A DNA stretch of 64,000 bases from positions 50,111 to 114,110 of the forward strand of contig JAZARR010000064.1 in the NCBI GenBank assembly GCA_037389465.1, given 5' to 3'. The translations under genes and the position numbers were made by a program. Shown here piece after piece: positions 49,446 through 63,100 of this stretch. The DNA is from Baylisascaris procyonis (taxonomy: Eukaryota > Nematoda > Chromadorea > Rhabditida > Ascarididae). Every line of letters starts with the position of its first letter. Position 1 is the stretch's first letter. The notes below the pieces were generated by a model, which worked only from the letters and a program-made list of their open reading frames with translations, was not told where the DNA came from and searched no databases.

Positions 49446-50644
49446 GTAAACTTTTGAGCGGATGTAATCTGTAAATGAAAATGATTGCGTTTTTCCTGAA
49501 AGAAGCTTAGCAGATTTATTAATCGAATCCCTTGGATAAGCAGTTCCTTGGTGTACCGAAAGCTGCAAATGTTTCTCATCGTTCTATCACTCAATGCCAC
49601 CCGTAAAAGCACGAAAAAGATGTTAACCACAATGGTCTGAATGAGCTTTTGATCTAAAATTTTGAGGGAGAACATGAGGAATTTCTCTGAAAATAGTAAA
49701 ATAGTGTTGCTTTATGTGTTTTGCAGCAAAATAAAAGCATAAAAATATTTGCAAAAAGTTGAAAAAATATATTCTCATATTTTAATTTAAAGCAACATTA
49801 TTAAATAAGAAATTAGACGTTAATTCTCGATTAGCGCTTTCCTAACCCCACTAGTTTTTTGGTGAAACGCAATCAATCACTTTTTCAGTATTTTTTTAAA
49901 GTTGCCAAACGAAACCCTAGAAAATGTGTAAAATAATTGGCTTCTTTCATTCTTCTTCAACATTTTAGTTGCAAAAAAATGCATTCCCATCAAAGTTTTT
50001 TTTTTTTTAATCTGAGCAGTATTTACATCAGCTGGACATTTAATAAATAATAGATTTAGCATAATTCAGACAGAATAGAGTCGGATTTCGGCATATAGTC
50101 ATCGCCTAACTGAATTATTACTGAATCTTTTATATATACTGGTGACGTCATCAATTATTTGAGCATTCATTACTTTAACTTAACTATATACTTTCAAACG
50201 ATTGACTGCATGCTTCATAATTGCACGAATGAAGCTCAAAAATGTTTGATCAACAGGCGATCGATCGTTTCATCGAAAATTAAAGAATAGAGATATGATG
50301 AGAGGGATGTCACTTCCGCATCTACGATTTAACGATATAACAGCAACGAGACATTAAAATAGAAAATTCACAGATTACGAAACGCTTGTATGCACCAAAA
50401 TTTTGAATCAATCTTCATCAATTGCAACATTTTGATTAGTTTGCGTAAACAACAGGCCAGCACAATCCAGAAATTCTATAATACTTTTCTCACAACGGTA
50501 GAATCAAATGAGAATACACCTGAAATGGTCACATTTTTTGAAATGACGCCACCTATCAACTTAGTTGATGAATTTGCTAGCCAAAAACATGTAGTTTTAG
50601 AATCTCATGCCAAATAATATGCTTCTGTATGTTAAAATTTTTAG

Positions 50645-50761
50645 CTGCCGATAAGGACGATGCCACTGGTGGGGCCTAATCCCAAGACATTGGAAGTCGC
50701 GCCAGAAACCTCGGGACCTCGGGAATTTTATCGGAATAGGAGGCATTACGATCGAAAATAA
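50645..50761 (+). CDS. Possible terminal exon, unidentified protein
   Basis: A TTTTTAG acceptor is followed by a 38-codon frame rich in Pro, Arg and Gly (LVGPNPKTLEVAPETSGPRE, ending RRHYDRK) and a TAA stop. GC content is higher than the flanks. It could be the last exon of the gene hinted at by 49234-49445; the phases (1 versus 0) do not match directly, so at least one exon would be missing. Confidence 0.3.
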   Translation: MPIRTMPLVGPNPKTLEVAPETSGPREFYRNRRHYDRK

Positions 50762-50831
50762 TCGGAATCGTAAAGTGACAAAGAGTGGGCTATGGAACTG
50801 GAGTATGTGTCGGCACATTTGAAGAGACAAG

Positions 50832-50849
50832 TTGTGGAATTTTCCACAA
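50832..50849. repeat. Perfect 18-bp palindrome
   Basis: TTGTGGAATTTTCCACAA, with a 2-base centre between 8-base arms. Lies about 70 bases after a possible terminal exon; role unknown. Confidence 0.6.
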
Positions 50850-53766
50850 TATTCTGGAATTTTCAATTCTTGCAATAAAGGTATTGGGCACAAAAGCATT
50901 GAAATATTATTGCACAAGCATCAGAGAGAACCATAACGCAATAGTACTTATCATACATTGCATATTTAAATCATTGATACCTCTCTCGTTCGAAATAACT
51001 TATTTGCAAATGAAATCAAATAAATGACCTTAGAAGAAGAGATAAAAATATTTCTAAGTTGATGCAGAAAAAAAACCTTTGAAAAGTAATCCGAAGCAAG
51101 CAAAATAAAGAAACGCCAATTGCATCGCCTTTTATGTCACTAACTGCATCATAGCATCCGCACTCATACTCTTCGAAAAAAAATTTCAAAATTACTTTCC
51201 TATGTTTCAAACAGGTTTCGAAGATGTTGTTTTGAATGGTTTTTATCGAACAATACCTCTCTTATCGGTAAACGTTGTTATATTTCTCCCATATAGCAAG
51301 AATATTGAGCACCATTTCCAGCACTGTGTTCCAATTGAAAATGCCCTCTTTGCGCTATTGAAATGGTGGAAACCGTTATTGTTCGGACAGACAAAAAAAC
51401 ACAAAATTTATATCCCTTAGTGATGCATTTGGCTATCGTTGTCAATTTTGGCACAAATTAAAGCTTGCAATCTTTTGCAGATAAAAGTCAACATTTAGGA
51501 CTGCCTTAACCCGTCAAAACGTACACTTCCGTGAGGTTATTTTCGTCCCTATAGTGTCGTTGAGGAAAACTGTTAAAAATGAAGAACCTTATAGAGTCTT
51601 CATTCGCATGCCAATTTCTTTAACATTTAATGCTCTCTAACTTTTTCTATAGTTCAGCAAAAAAAAAAGCAATCAAGGCAACTGCTGCTTCATTTGATAT
51701 AACGCTAAATGAAACTGGAATCGAAAATAAATTCCCGAAAATTCACGCACCGTAAACTTTTGCTTGGATTCATTAATCTTAGATGTTAATATTTTTAGTT
51801 GCAAGTTACCTCAGGCCTAATTGACACCAATCCCAATAACGACATTTTTCAATCTCTCCCTTCCTTTTCTCTCCTCCAAATTTGCATATCCACTATGAGC
51901 TATTTAATCTTCGCCCATGTGTGGTATCACAAAAAGTCATTTATTCAAAGTGGTGTGTTTCGTACAGATGGCTCACATTAAATGACAGCGTGCGAAAGTG
52001 GAGACCCTCATTGCTGGAGGAGATTTATTGGCTTTATGCCAGTGTGAATATTCGTTCCTCAAATATAACGAGCATTCACATGCTAACTGCGCGCTATCGT
52101 CCATTAATGCAGATAACTTTTCATGTGATGGGAAGACAAACGTTCAATTTTGTATCCAACTTTTTTGTATTGCGTGGATAAATAAAGCGTTACCCAGATG
52201 CACGTCATGAACAATGCCTTCTTAACGCATTGCAGTGGTGACAACTTCAAAGCACACCAAATCACTAGGAGTATCTCAACCAATGATTGCGAGAATTTCC
52301 CACGAAAATTAGGTGCCCTGTAAAATGAAACGCTTCATAGCGAACCGTGCTATCGTAACAAATTTCTTTGTTAAATCTTACAAGTACCCCCAGTTTAGAC
52401 TCTCCAAGCTCTACTTCACTTTTCAGCAATCAATTCAACTGCGACGTTCAGCAAGTGGATCCTCGACGGTATTTTCCCCATTCCTAAATTTCCTTCATCC
52501 TCTTTCTTCCCCATTCCTTCCGTGTATCCTCGGAAACTCTGTTCTCATTCCATTTGGTGACTCGAAAATTCCTTTATAGCAATGTCGAGTTGCAGCTTTC
52601 CCCATAAAAATCTCGGCGCCGCCTAATGCCGTGCCGTACCAATCTCTACATTATATTTATTTTATCGCGATAAAGTAGCGAGACAAGCTTACAATCAAAG
52701 CAAATGTTTTTCTGTATATCTTTGCACAGAAGTAAATCGCATAACGGCAACTGTTGAGTGACGTCCACGTATTCGTATTAGCATCCACATCAGAAACCGT
52801 AACAATTAATCATTGAAATTGGTGCCTTACTACCATATTAGGACGCCATTATCCCACCCCCTCCCCGCCCCTCTTTTCTTTTCCAAGAATTGTCCTCAGT
52901 AATCCGTGCAACTTTTAACAAGATCAGGTGGATTTTCCCGCTGTTTTAAAGTTTTTGTTTGATATTATTCCATTCAACTTATCTCCACTCGCCTTCTCAT
53001 TTGGCACATACCAATGTAGACAGTTGCATAAACGTTACACCGCTCGAGCAACGTTCAACATGTTGAGATTACAGTTGCATCTTATTTTATCGATGAGGTA
53101 TTCTAGCACATCGAATTCCACAAACGATATAGCCGTAATTTTCATTCGTTCAGTTCATCCTATATTTCATTATGACTACTTCTTTAGTTCAGGTTATTCC
53201 CTAGTTATTCTGCTAGTTATTCAGCTCTGCAGCGAACATCACATAAGACTATGAAAAACGAGTCCTCAATCAACCATTTAGGGATCTTCAAGTGGTATAT
53301 TCTTAAGCAAAACAGTTGCATAATAGCCCAATTATTGCTTCTCTTCACTTCATTCGTCAACAAGTTTCTCTTTGAATGGATATGAATGCGAACAATTATA
53401 AGTAATTTTTATATGACGACAGATATTTCATGAATAGGCACCAAGGAAAATTGAATTGCAAAATTGGCTCCACATAACTTCATCCTCGTTCTGCTAATCT
53501 TTCAGTGTATATTTTCTTCATGTGCTTCCAACTCATAAACAGAAAACTGGTTACGCTGTGCGAATTCGAAAAAAAAAAGAAAGTTTTATACGATCGCCTG
53601 GGCACCGTTTCCTCATCCATGATCACTCCTCCGGACACAAAATTCGTTGAATAAAAACATAGTCATCGAAAATATGAAGTTTGTAAAAGCGGCTCGAACT
53701 TCGAATTCCACCTAAAAACACAAATCTTCACGACTATGAAAAAACTCCGAGAATATTCACGTGCAG

Positions 53767-53972
53767 GCGCACCACCACCTCCATCACTCAACCGCTATAT
53801 GTGTTTATGTGGGCCGCCGTTAGAAATATTCTATGCCCAAATGCTTATCAAAACAGCTTATGTCTATTCGGCAACAACAGTGCATTTCGATGCACTACTT
53901 TATCTACAAATAACAACAATGATATGGATAGAACCTCGGCCACACTCATCTTGGGGGCATCAGTGAACAAAG
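53767..53972 (+). CDS. Possible extracellular cysteine-containing exon
   Basis: Bounded by a CACGTGCAG acceptor and an AAAG/GTAAGC donor. One frame reads ITQPLYVFMWAAVRNILCPN and continues QNSLCLFGNNSAFRCTTLST. The C-x(6)-C-x(9)-C spacing after a hydrophobic/aromatic lead loosely recalls the EGF-like module that follows YWTD repeats in LDL-receptor-type proteins; this is a weak resemblance. A second frame over the same DNA (APPPPPSLNRYMCLCG) is also open, so the true frame is not certain. Confidence 0.3.
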
Positions 53973-53999
53973 GTAAGCATTTCGTGTTGCGCAATGATC

Positions 54000-56926
54000 A
54001 AAACTCTTATCAGTATGAAAACACGTACATATATCCTTATTACACTGCACTTAGAGGGTGAAGTGCGCAAAGAGCACAGTTGCAGATTTTTTCGCACAGA
54101 GTGGTCCATGTTTTTGAAAAACTCAGGAACAATTTCAAAGACGAAAATTCTTTGCTTCTTCACCATCTATATTGTCGCGCAGTTAGGTGGATTTGTTAAT
54201 TATGAGTGCGATCGAAATTTTTTTTTATCTGCTGAATTAGTTACTGAGTAAAACAATTTTCAACGAAAATAAGGTGCACTTTAGATATGGCATTAGCACA
54301 TTTTCTGCGCTTTGCTATCATCGACTAGCGGAAAATAATAATTTTCACATTTGAAACGCTAACTACAATTCGATATAATTGCCCTATCAGAGCAAAAATT
54401 GCGTTTAACGAGTGAAATTAAGCAGCCGCAAATACAAGTTCTTGCTAAATTGCGATATCTTTAATGCTTCTTCTATTCTGATCACATTTCGGGTTGGAAT
54501 TGAAAAAGCTCTAGCTTACTAGTTCGGCTATGAAGTATTTGCTAGTTAATAAAAGTTCGGTGAATTTAGCTGACCCGATCACTCTGTCTTGCTGACTAAA
54601 CTACGTTTAATTACCCGATAGAGTTTTAAATCAATTTATTCGCGTAATTCTCGTTCATCTCCATTCATTGATTGCATCAACAATAAGTGGGAAATAACAT
54701 GGGAAAAGAAACTAAATTATACAAGAGTGCAAAATTCTTCATCCATTGTTCACTGACCTTGCCTCAAGATAACCTCAAGTTGAACGAATGACCTTATTTC
54801 AAGATCAAAAATTTGATGAACATTTTATAGCTTTGTAGCACATCAGTGATCGCTGCTGCCTGAATGCATATTAGAAAATCTTGGTAGATGTGAAAAATTA
54901 AGGTACGGAAGTCTTAAACATGAGCCATATGCTGCGTTATTGCGATAAAATGTGAAATTTTTGCAGTAAGAACACTCGTAATCACTCGGCAATCCAAATA
55001 TATATTTGAGAGTATTCTCATAGAGTTTACAAATCAATAAAAAATATGAACGCAAAGCGCTATTATGAATATAAATTTGTGAAACGTTGCAAGCATTCAT
55101 TTACATCAATCAATCAAGAGCAACAATTTTGCATAGGAAAAACAATAACGCATTTCAACGTGAACGAATAATAAAATAAGAGCGAATAAAAATTCTTGTT
55201 GGTCAACAAAATATGCAAATTTCGACGATGGAAACCGATTTTTCGCACGTGATTCTCCTGAGGTATATAATGCGAAAAATTGGTTTTTCGTAACGTTGGT
55301 CACACGAACATAAGGCAATCCGAATAGCCCTCAATAGAACGTTAGTTAGTTGGAAAAAGAAAACGGAGGTGGGAGGGGGAGGATGGAATGGGGAAGAGGA
55401 GTTTGAGATTCCAATGATCTCAAGAAATATTGGAGAATTGGCTCTTCTATAAGAATGCTTGATAATGACTGGCCTCGAAAGCTTGAATAAACAGAAAAAA
55501 GTAAAGGAAATAAGCAAATTTTCGATCAAAAAATGCATTTCCACGCTCTTCTGTAACCATCAATGAAGAAAGTCTGTCGTAGTACTCTGTTTTTTGTGAA
55601 TTTTGCAAAAAATACACACCCAACGAGAAAAAAAAAAGAAAAAAAAATCCGTCCTGCAAGAATTTATTTGTGATTGGCACTGATGATGTGTGTTTTATTG
55701 AACATAGAAAGTAGTGAGTGCTATCTTCGTTAAAAACGCTAACAAAATTTGTAGCATTATTTCACGTTAATATATGAGGGTAGGAGTTTCTATTTATTAC
55801 TAGTATACTTACTGTGAGAACTGGCTAATACGGTGACGATGGCATGATAGCTATGATAATTTTCATCACATCAAATTAATGTACGAACTGATGGAGCTTC
55901 ATTAGTTTTAGCACGATCTCAAAAGGAAAACAGAGATCGGCGAAGTGCAGCAATTTAACAATTCAAAAGAATATGTTTGGATGAGGTTTGAGCTCTCTGA
56001 AGACCTACCAAACTCTTTCAGCCAACTTGTCGCTTTAAAGTAAAGTGCTTTTGATAAGCTATTTTACAAAGTTGCTACATTATAGTTACTCATTTAGCAT
56101 ATTTCAGTAGAAACAACACTCCTCCACATGCTTCATTTTTTTTTCAAGTTTCTAGAGAAGATCTCTCAGTTGAAATACCCTTTACTCGAAAAGACTTCAT
56201 AATAATATTCTTGTATAAGTTACGACAAGTGACTCTCATCTATTCAATAGGGATCTTCTACCCAAAAAATATACGGTAAATTTTCAATTAATTCATCTCC
56301 TTCTTTTCCATTATTTTCCTGTGGGGCAGACTGTCAGCAATAAGCGGATAAATTTTCTAGATCAACATTTGGAATCAATTTTTCAGAGAATTTCCTTCGT
56401 GTGAGAAAAAAAAGTGCTCGTTTACTCTAAAGCTAATTCAAGTCTCTCTGAGAGTGACAATTAGGACCGTAGAGGCAGACCAACGAAACGAGAAACACGC
56501 AAAACACGAGCCATGCGCAGCGAAAAAAAAAAAAAAAAACACTCCCTGTCATGCAGGCATCAAATCTCAATATGGAAGCGCTTCATTATTGAAATGTTAA
56601 AGCGCTATACAAAAAAAGAAGAAAATATTTGGATATGCAGGGCGCTTATAACGCACTTTACATAAAAAAGGCGATTATTTACAAGTAAACTCAGGTAAGC
56701 AACATTGCAACTTCAATGAACTCAATTTCCAACTCTCTTTTCGGACAACAACATTGCAAAGTGAAACACAAATACCTCAGAGCACAGAGGTGGCACAAAA
56801 GAAAATGCGAAGAAAAAAATATTAACGACGGAAGTAATGGATTAAAATATTTTACATAATTTGATGAGCTAGTAACCAAGATATCAGGAAACATGTAAAT
56901 ATTTATAAGCGAAAACACTTAACTGC
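54000..56926. other. Intergenic DNA downstream of the receptor kinase
   Basis: AT-rich with only short ORFs. Poly-A runs (e.g. 56523-56539) and a purine-rich patch at 55363-55403. No gene supported. Confidence 0.45.
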
Positions 56927-56932
56927 TTTATT
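56927..56932 (-). terminator. Polyadenylation signal of the receptor kinase gene
   Basis: TTTATT on the plus strand, i.e. AATAAA on the gene's strand, about 170 bases after the stop codon at 57101-57103. Confidence 0.5.
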
Positions 56933-57100
56933 TAAGACGAAAACAGAACGCTTATAAACAATAGGCACTGACGCATGACATAACTTGACACATTATAACA
57001 ATGAAAGTCGTCAATTAAAACTTGCCATTCACCGTGTTCGTCCATTCGATTTTGGGATCCACTTTGCCGTACTTAGAAATATTCAATGACTTAGTGAAAG

Positions 57101-60100
57101 TTAAGAATCCGTGAATTTGCTGTCATGTGAATCCATTTCGGCAGGATACGATGCGGTGGTGCTGGCAGATGTAGACTGCAAAACGCTCTTATGAGACGGC
57201 GTCACATCGGCATATTCAATTTGACAAAAGTCGGTAATACCGCCAAGCCCTTCTGCACTTGACATTCCCGATGATCCACCACGTCCACTGGAGCTCGAAT
57301 CGACCGAGTGACGCCGCTGTTGATGAACACCGTGACTCGACTGCGCACTTAGCTCACTTAATGCGACTCGATTCGCGTTCTCCAATCTTAAATTCAATCG
57401 AAATGGATCATTTATAATGCTTGTTGTAATGAATATACTGATGCTTTCGTTTAATAAACGAAATTTTGGTGAGACTCTTATTGGACTTAAATGATATTTT
57501 ACTGCCACATCAATTAGCGAAGCCGTTAAGGTTGCTTAAAGTCGCACTCTATCAGCAATCACGTAGAGCCGAGCATAACGCCAATAAAATGAATTTATCA
57601 TAACTAGCAAAATGAATGCAGTGCTAATGTCCCTTTACGATATGATGCTTACTACAACTAAGAAAATACTCTTATCTAGAACATTAAAAGATGCAACTCA
57701 TGACCCCAAGGCCAAAGTATTAAAAGCGACCATGAACGAAATCAACAAAAAACATGAATAGCGAGGGGAGCGGGATAGAAGCAAATCGCGCAAAATACAG
57801 ATGACTCAAATTCCTATCCTTCACATGTTACGCGAAAGAATTATGCGCAACGCCACTACCGTATACATAATTGCCATCTTTAGCTATCATTTTATGCCAA
57901 TATCTACAAAGAGAGAGAAAAAAAAAGAAGAGCTTGTTTAAAGTAAAAATAAAAAAGCATACTTCAAAGAACAACGTAAAAAACATACGCGTCTGCTGTG
58001 CTCGCATTGAAAACAGGAGTGTAACTTTCAGCTGTTGTAGGGTTCAACATGGATAGTTGAACTGCATCTGGTTCATAAGCGGATGAATCCGAAAAGCGTG
58101 TGTGCCTCGATGGTGGGAAAGGAAATCTCGTCGCTAGAAGTTTCCCTGCAATAATACTCATCTTACAGTATGCAACCCCAATGCTTTCACCTTTTGAATA
58201 CACATTTTTGAATTCGACTCCGTACTAAGTAAGCGACAGCTCATAAGCTTTTAATCTCTTGCAAAAGCTCATTGACATCTTAACAAATTTACTGTGGAAA
58301 AGAGGAAAAGCTTGCTGTAAGTAATAATAAGAGCAAACCTTGTTTGAATGTAAACCTGCACAAGATCAACATAAATGACAGCAGAACAATGAAAGACAGC
58401 TTTCTCCTTCATGCTCCTCCTCTATAATAGAAGGTGAGCAAAGGAAAGGAAAGCTGCAAGTTTTGTGCAGGTGAATAGAGGCAAGCCAAAAGTCAAAGGA
58501 AAAAGCAAAGCGAAAAAATGGAGCAGCAACGAGAATTAAACTCGAAAAGCCATCTCTAAAGATAGTAGAATCTTGGGCGCAACAGAAATCATTGGACAAA
58601 ATTGCGGCATTCAAAAAAGATGATCTACTTCAGGTTACGCATGAAGCTTATAACTGAAGAAGTTAGGAGATGACAGAAAGATAAAAATAAGCAGTTTTTT
58701 GGGGGGATGAGGTAACCGCATGTTAAATGACAAAATGAAATAAAAGTAAGAAACGAGTAGGAATTGAATGCCTACAGGAAGGTTTTTCACAATATCTTTG
58801 AAAGCTTCATAAACCAAGCATCAATAAAACTCAGCCTCCAGCTATGGATGAATAGATATGAAGTACCTAGCCACCTTACACATAATTGAATCCTAACCTC
58901 GCTGTGGGCCATCCTCTTGCGGAATGTTGACGTAATGTGGCTGGAATCGGCGACCGTCAGCGAACGTCTCATCCTCGAAGTTTCTCTTCTCGGAGCTCAA
59001 TCGAATCGGTTCGTTGGAGGTGGCACTACCTAAAGCGTGTTGTGAGTCGTCTTCAATAGGCGGAAGACGTTCGCTCGTGAGCTGCTCATTCGAATCGCAG
59101 GGAGTCGCGCATTGTTCGGCTCCATCCAAAAGCATCGACGTATTGACTCCTATTGTCCACAAGGGTGAACCGATTGCGCTATCCACAGATACTGTCGCCG
59201 TGCTGTTCAGCTTCTTCTCACTGCATAACCTTAAGTGTTGGGAAACATTGAAATTGCTGCGATTACAAATAACACTTTAGATTTACTATCCCTGAATTTC
59301 CGTTAAAATTGAACAGTTCAAGTGAACAAAAACAAAATATTTTCAGAAAAAAGAACGGAACATGGAGTTCAACTACAATCGCAAATCACTTAAAACACAT
59401 ACTGCTTCTAATGATTCCTTTCCTCTTAAACTTTTGCGAGAAAATATTTCGATTCAACAACTCCCTTCCAGCGTCACAGAAAAAACAATAAATACACACC
59501 AGTTGTTCGAAAAGATCTCGAAATTACTGAACTCCCATTCATTTCATTGTGACTAATAGAGTTAAAGATTTAGAAAATCGTGAAAATCAGCTCCCACCAA
59601 CCATGCTTTGACGTCACTTATAAATATGCCTGTAATGAGATAAGTGATCGTTGAATGGGGTTATCCCATTCGAAAATTCTGAAAATGAATAGGCAAAAAT
59701 CCAAGTGCTTTGGTTTCTAGTAACAATGTTATCGCCAAATGCGGAGAATTGCTCGGCTGATTAAAGAAAGAGACTGACGACGAGGTGATTGAGTCAGGCA
59801 CCGGCAATGGAATTCCAGAGCGTCGTACGAAAGCGTAATGCACTCCAGGCCCATCGTTCTGTGCGTATAGTACCGCTTTTGCGCCCGACAAAAGCGGACG
59901 CGAATCACTATCGGAATCCACTTCCGAATCAGAATCGTCGATTGCCTGAAAGTGAATTCAAAGCTATAACGCTCCCAGTACACGCCACTGAAAAAAACCA
60001 CAACAAATTTTCAACAAAAAGCTGATAAAGTTAGCATTTAATTTGCAATTTCTGTTGTCAGTAAGCACTAGAAAATACTGCAATGTTGCTTACTGCAATG

Positions 60101-63100
60101 TATAAATACGACTGAAACGTAAACCACCGCAACCATTCATTTCTTCAATGATGGAAGTTGTAAGGTGTAATAACGCATCGTGGATCCTTTAGCAAACACC
60201 GAAGTATACTATCACAACGAAGAATAAATGTGAGAACCTCCGATGGGCAAATAATAGGCTCAGAGAGAGGACGGATTTTGCGTCGTTTCACCAAGCTGCC
60301 CACCCCGCTGGCTGGTGGAGGCGGAGGTGCTATTGCTTTGATTTCTTCGTCTGCCTCACTTGTAATCGACTGCACTTCTAAATAATTCTGAAAATTGTAT
60401 CATAAGATATCAATCAAAATTAAAAGCAATCGAAATTTATTTGTGGAATAATTGCATTAGAAACTGTATCCAGAAAATGAACAAATAAGTTACCGAGCGG
60501 CTATTGCACGGATTGTAGGCATACTGTGTGTTACTCAATTTTCATCTGGTCTTTCCTCAACCTTTTCAGAAAGCTCAAGCAGCCGTGTTCTCATCAAATC
60601 GAAACCTGTTTTCTGTGCGATAATGATGATTAGGGGCGGGCCGGTGAAATAGATTGGTGAGTTGAAATTGAAGCTTTCAGCAGTACAAAGTCAACCTCCG
60701 CCACCCCCTACTGGAAGCATTACATTTGAAATTGCGATGGCTACCGACGACGTGCACCAACGCAACAAAGGCGCAGTTCCATCAAGCGATCACACTATGG
60801 AATCTATCACTAAATCGAATAACTCGCATGCACATAGTACGAGAGTAGAGAATTTTTGTGTCATGAAATGTTTTCAAAGATCAAAATGTTTTCAAAGCTG
60901 CAGCTCTTCGAGGATCCCTCATGAAAGAGCAATCTTTACTTTGACGAAAACAGCTGGTGACCTTTGGTTCACTATAGACGATATTCATTTAATACGAAAA
61001 TGATCCAACAACCGGTTGCTCCAATATTCTCAACAAATACACAAACAAAATTTCTTAAGTTGTCACGTTAATTAACAAGGCTACAATATTGTTCAACAAA
61101 GTCGATCTATGCAATTGTAGGAAAGACTGCATACTACTACCTCGAGTTATATGCCATCGATATAGGATCCGACTAAATTTTTAGGATGAGTACTATTTTA
61201 ATGAATGAAACGAATTCTTTATTGTAAACAATTAAATAAAAATTGATAGATATGCGCCTCATTCGATTTCGGTGTGTTGCACTCTAGAAACACTCGACGA
61301 ACCTCTTGTTCTTGCGCCGATTGAGTGAGCATCCAGTCGAAATAATCAACGAGGGTATCGAAACTCGGCCGATTCTCTGGTTTCTCCTGGAAATGCTTCC
61401 CATTAATCATTCAGATCCATTGGCTAGTCTATCTGCTGGCAACAATCGCTTCCTTCATCGATATAAGGGTACCTCATGAGCCAGTATGTAACAAATATTT
61501 ATGTTTCAACCGTTGAACCTACAAAACCTTTATGTTAACAGTACAGTAGTTGCCAGAATCCGGGCTGCATCGTCTTATAACGGAAGTTACTCTCTTCAAC
61601 AACATGCACTTTTCAATTAAAATTCACTTTACCATTTAATAAAGCAATAAAACTATAGCCAAAATGATGGCAACTGGATGCATACATTTTTATATGAATC
61701 ATACTCTTTACAATCCTCACAAATGATTCCACCTTTTCAAAAATAATACGAGTGTTTAATCCTTCCAATCAAAATCAAAGAATTATGCAGCCGCATTTTT
61801 GCTTTATGCCTCAGCAGAACTCGCAGCACATTTCAAATTGAGATCCACCGCACCGACATGAAAGAAATAAAAAATGGAATTCCCAGGCTCATCCTTGTCT
61901 CAAAATTATGTATGAAGAACAGTTCTTTTAGAATGTTTTATTCAGTACTTCGAGTGGAGTGAACCTGTATGAGTAATTAATCAATGGCAGCCCATGCTTT
62001 TTACAGACTCCGCAGTTAAAGAGTAAACCTATATATCTCCTAACCTTCAGAGATATACAGCGGTTTCTTACAATCGAAGAGCCTGCATGGTCTCGGACAT
62101 TCTCGACCTTCAACTTAAGAAACTAAATCCTACTTCCAACTTACTGTCCAGACTGAAAAAGTGGACCTTTATACCTAGTGAAATGACGAAGACAGAGGAC
62201 GGGTTCCTTAAAACTTTTCATTCAGTACCTCTGATGTACATATAAAACGTTTCAGTAGTTCTTTTGACTTGTTGTACAATACAGTAGGCTGGTTTTGAGG
62301 TCTTACGCAATACCTCAGATGCCTTTAAGACGTGCATGCGACTTTGAAATAGCACTTGCACTCATTGTTTATTGCTTAAATAAAAAAAAAAACGCCCACA
62401 TCTCTTAATCTGTTCATGATGGGTGGCCACTTTCTTTTACTTTCTTTGAACGTTACATCCATAATTTTAGAGTCCTAATCCATATGAATTGCCTTTCAGT
62501 AATAGTGCTTACAGCATTAAATTTTAGAGAAAACGGTCGTGCACGTGACTATTGCGGTGGGCTCCTTAAAATGACGCACAGAAAACATCATCGAAGTTGG
62601 AACATCACTAAGGTGAAAGTCATGAAATTTGTTAAAATGTAGTAGTTGTTACGAAACTTTACTTTAAGCAGTGAAATAAGAAATGGTCTAGCTCACAAAA
62701 CCAGGTAGATCCTCAATTCTGAAAACCAGCCAAAAATCTGCCTCTATCCCGATGCGTTGATAAGCATGAAATCTGATGCCAGGAATGCGATACCTTCATA
62801 GAGTCAGAGTACGCCTTAATTTTAGAAATATTGTCAAAATTTCCAGGATCTCATAACTATATAATGCCACAGCTGTCACAAGACCTGAGCTTTTGAGGTA
62901 GGTGGGTGCTCTCTTTCACACAGCCTAGTAACATCGCTACATTTGAATACTGTCGAAGCTTCTAGAAACTCATAACTATTATTTCAATACAGCAGTTGCC
63001 ACGAAAGTTTTGCTCATTGGGTGAGTCTGGAAAAGTTTTAGCTCACGAGATTAAACATCGTTTACATTTTCGGAACGGCTCATAGAGGTGTTCTTTTTTT

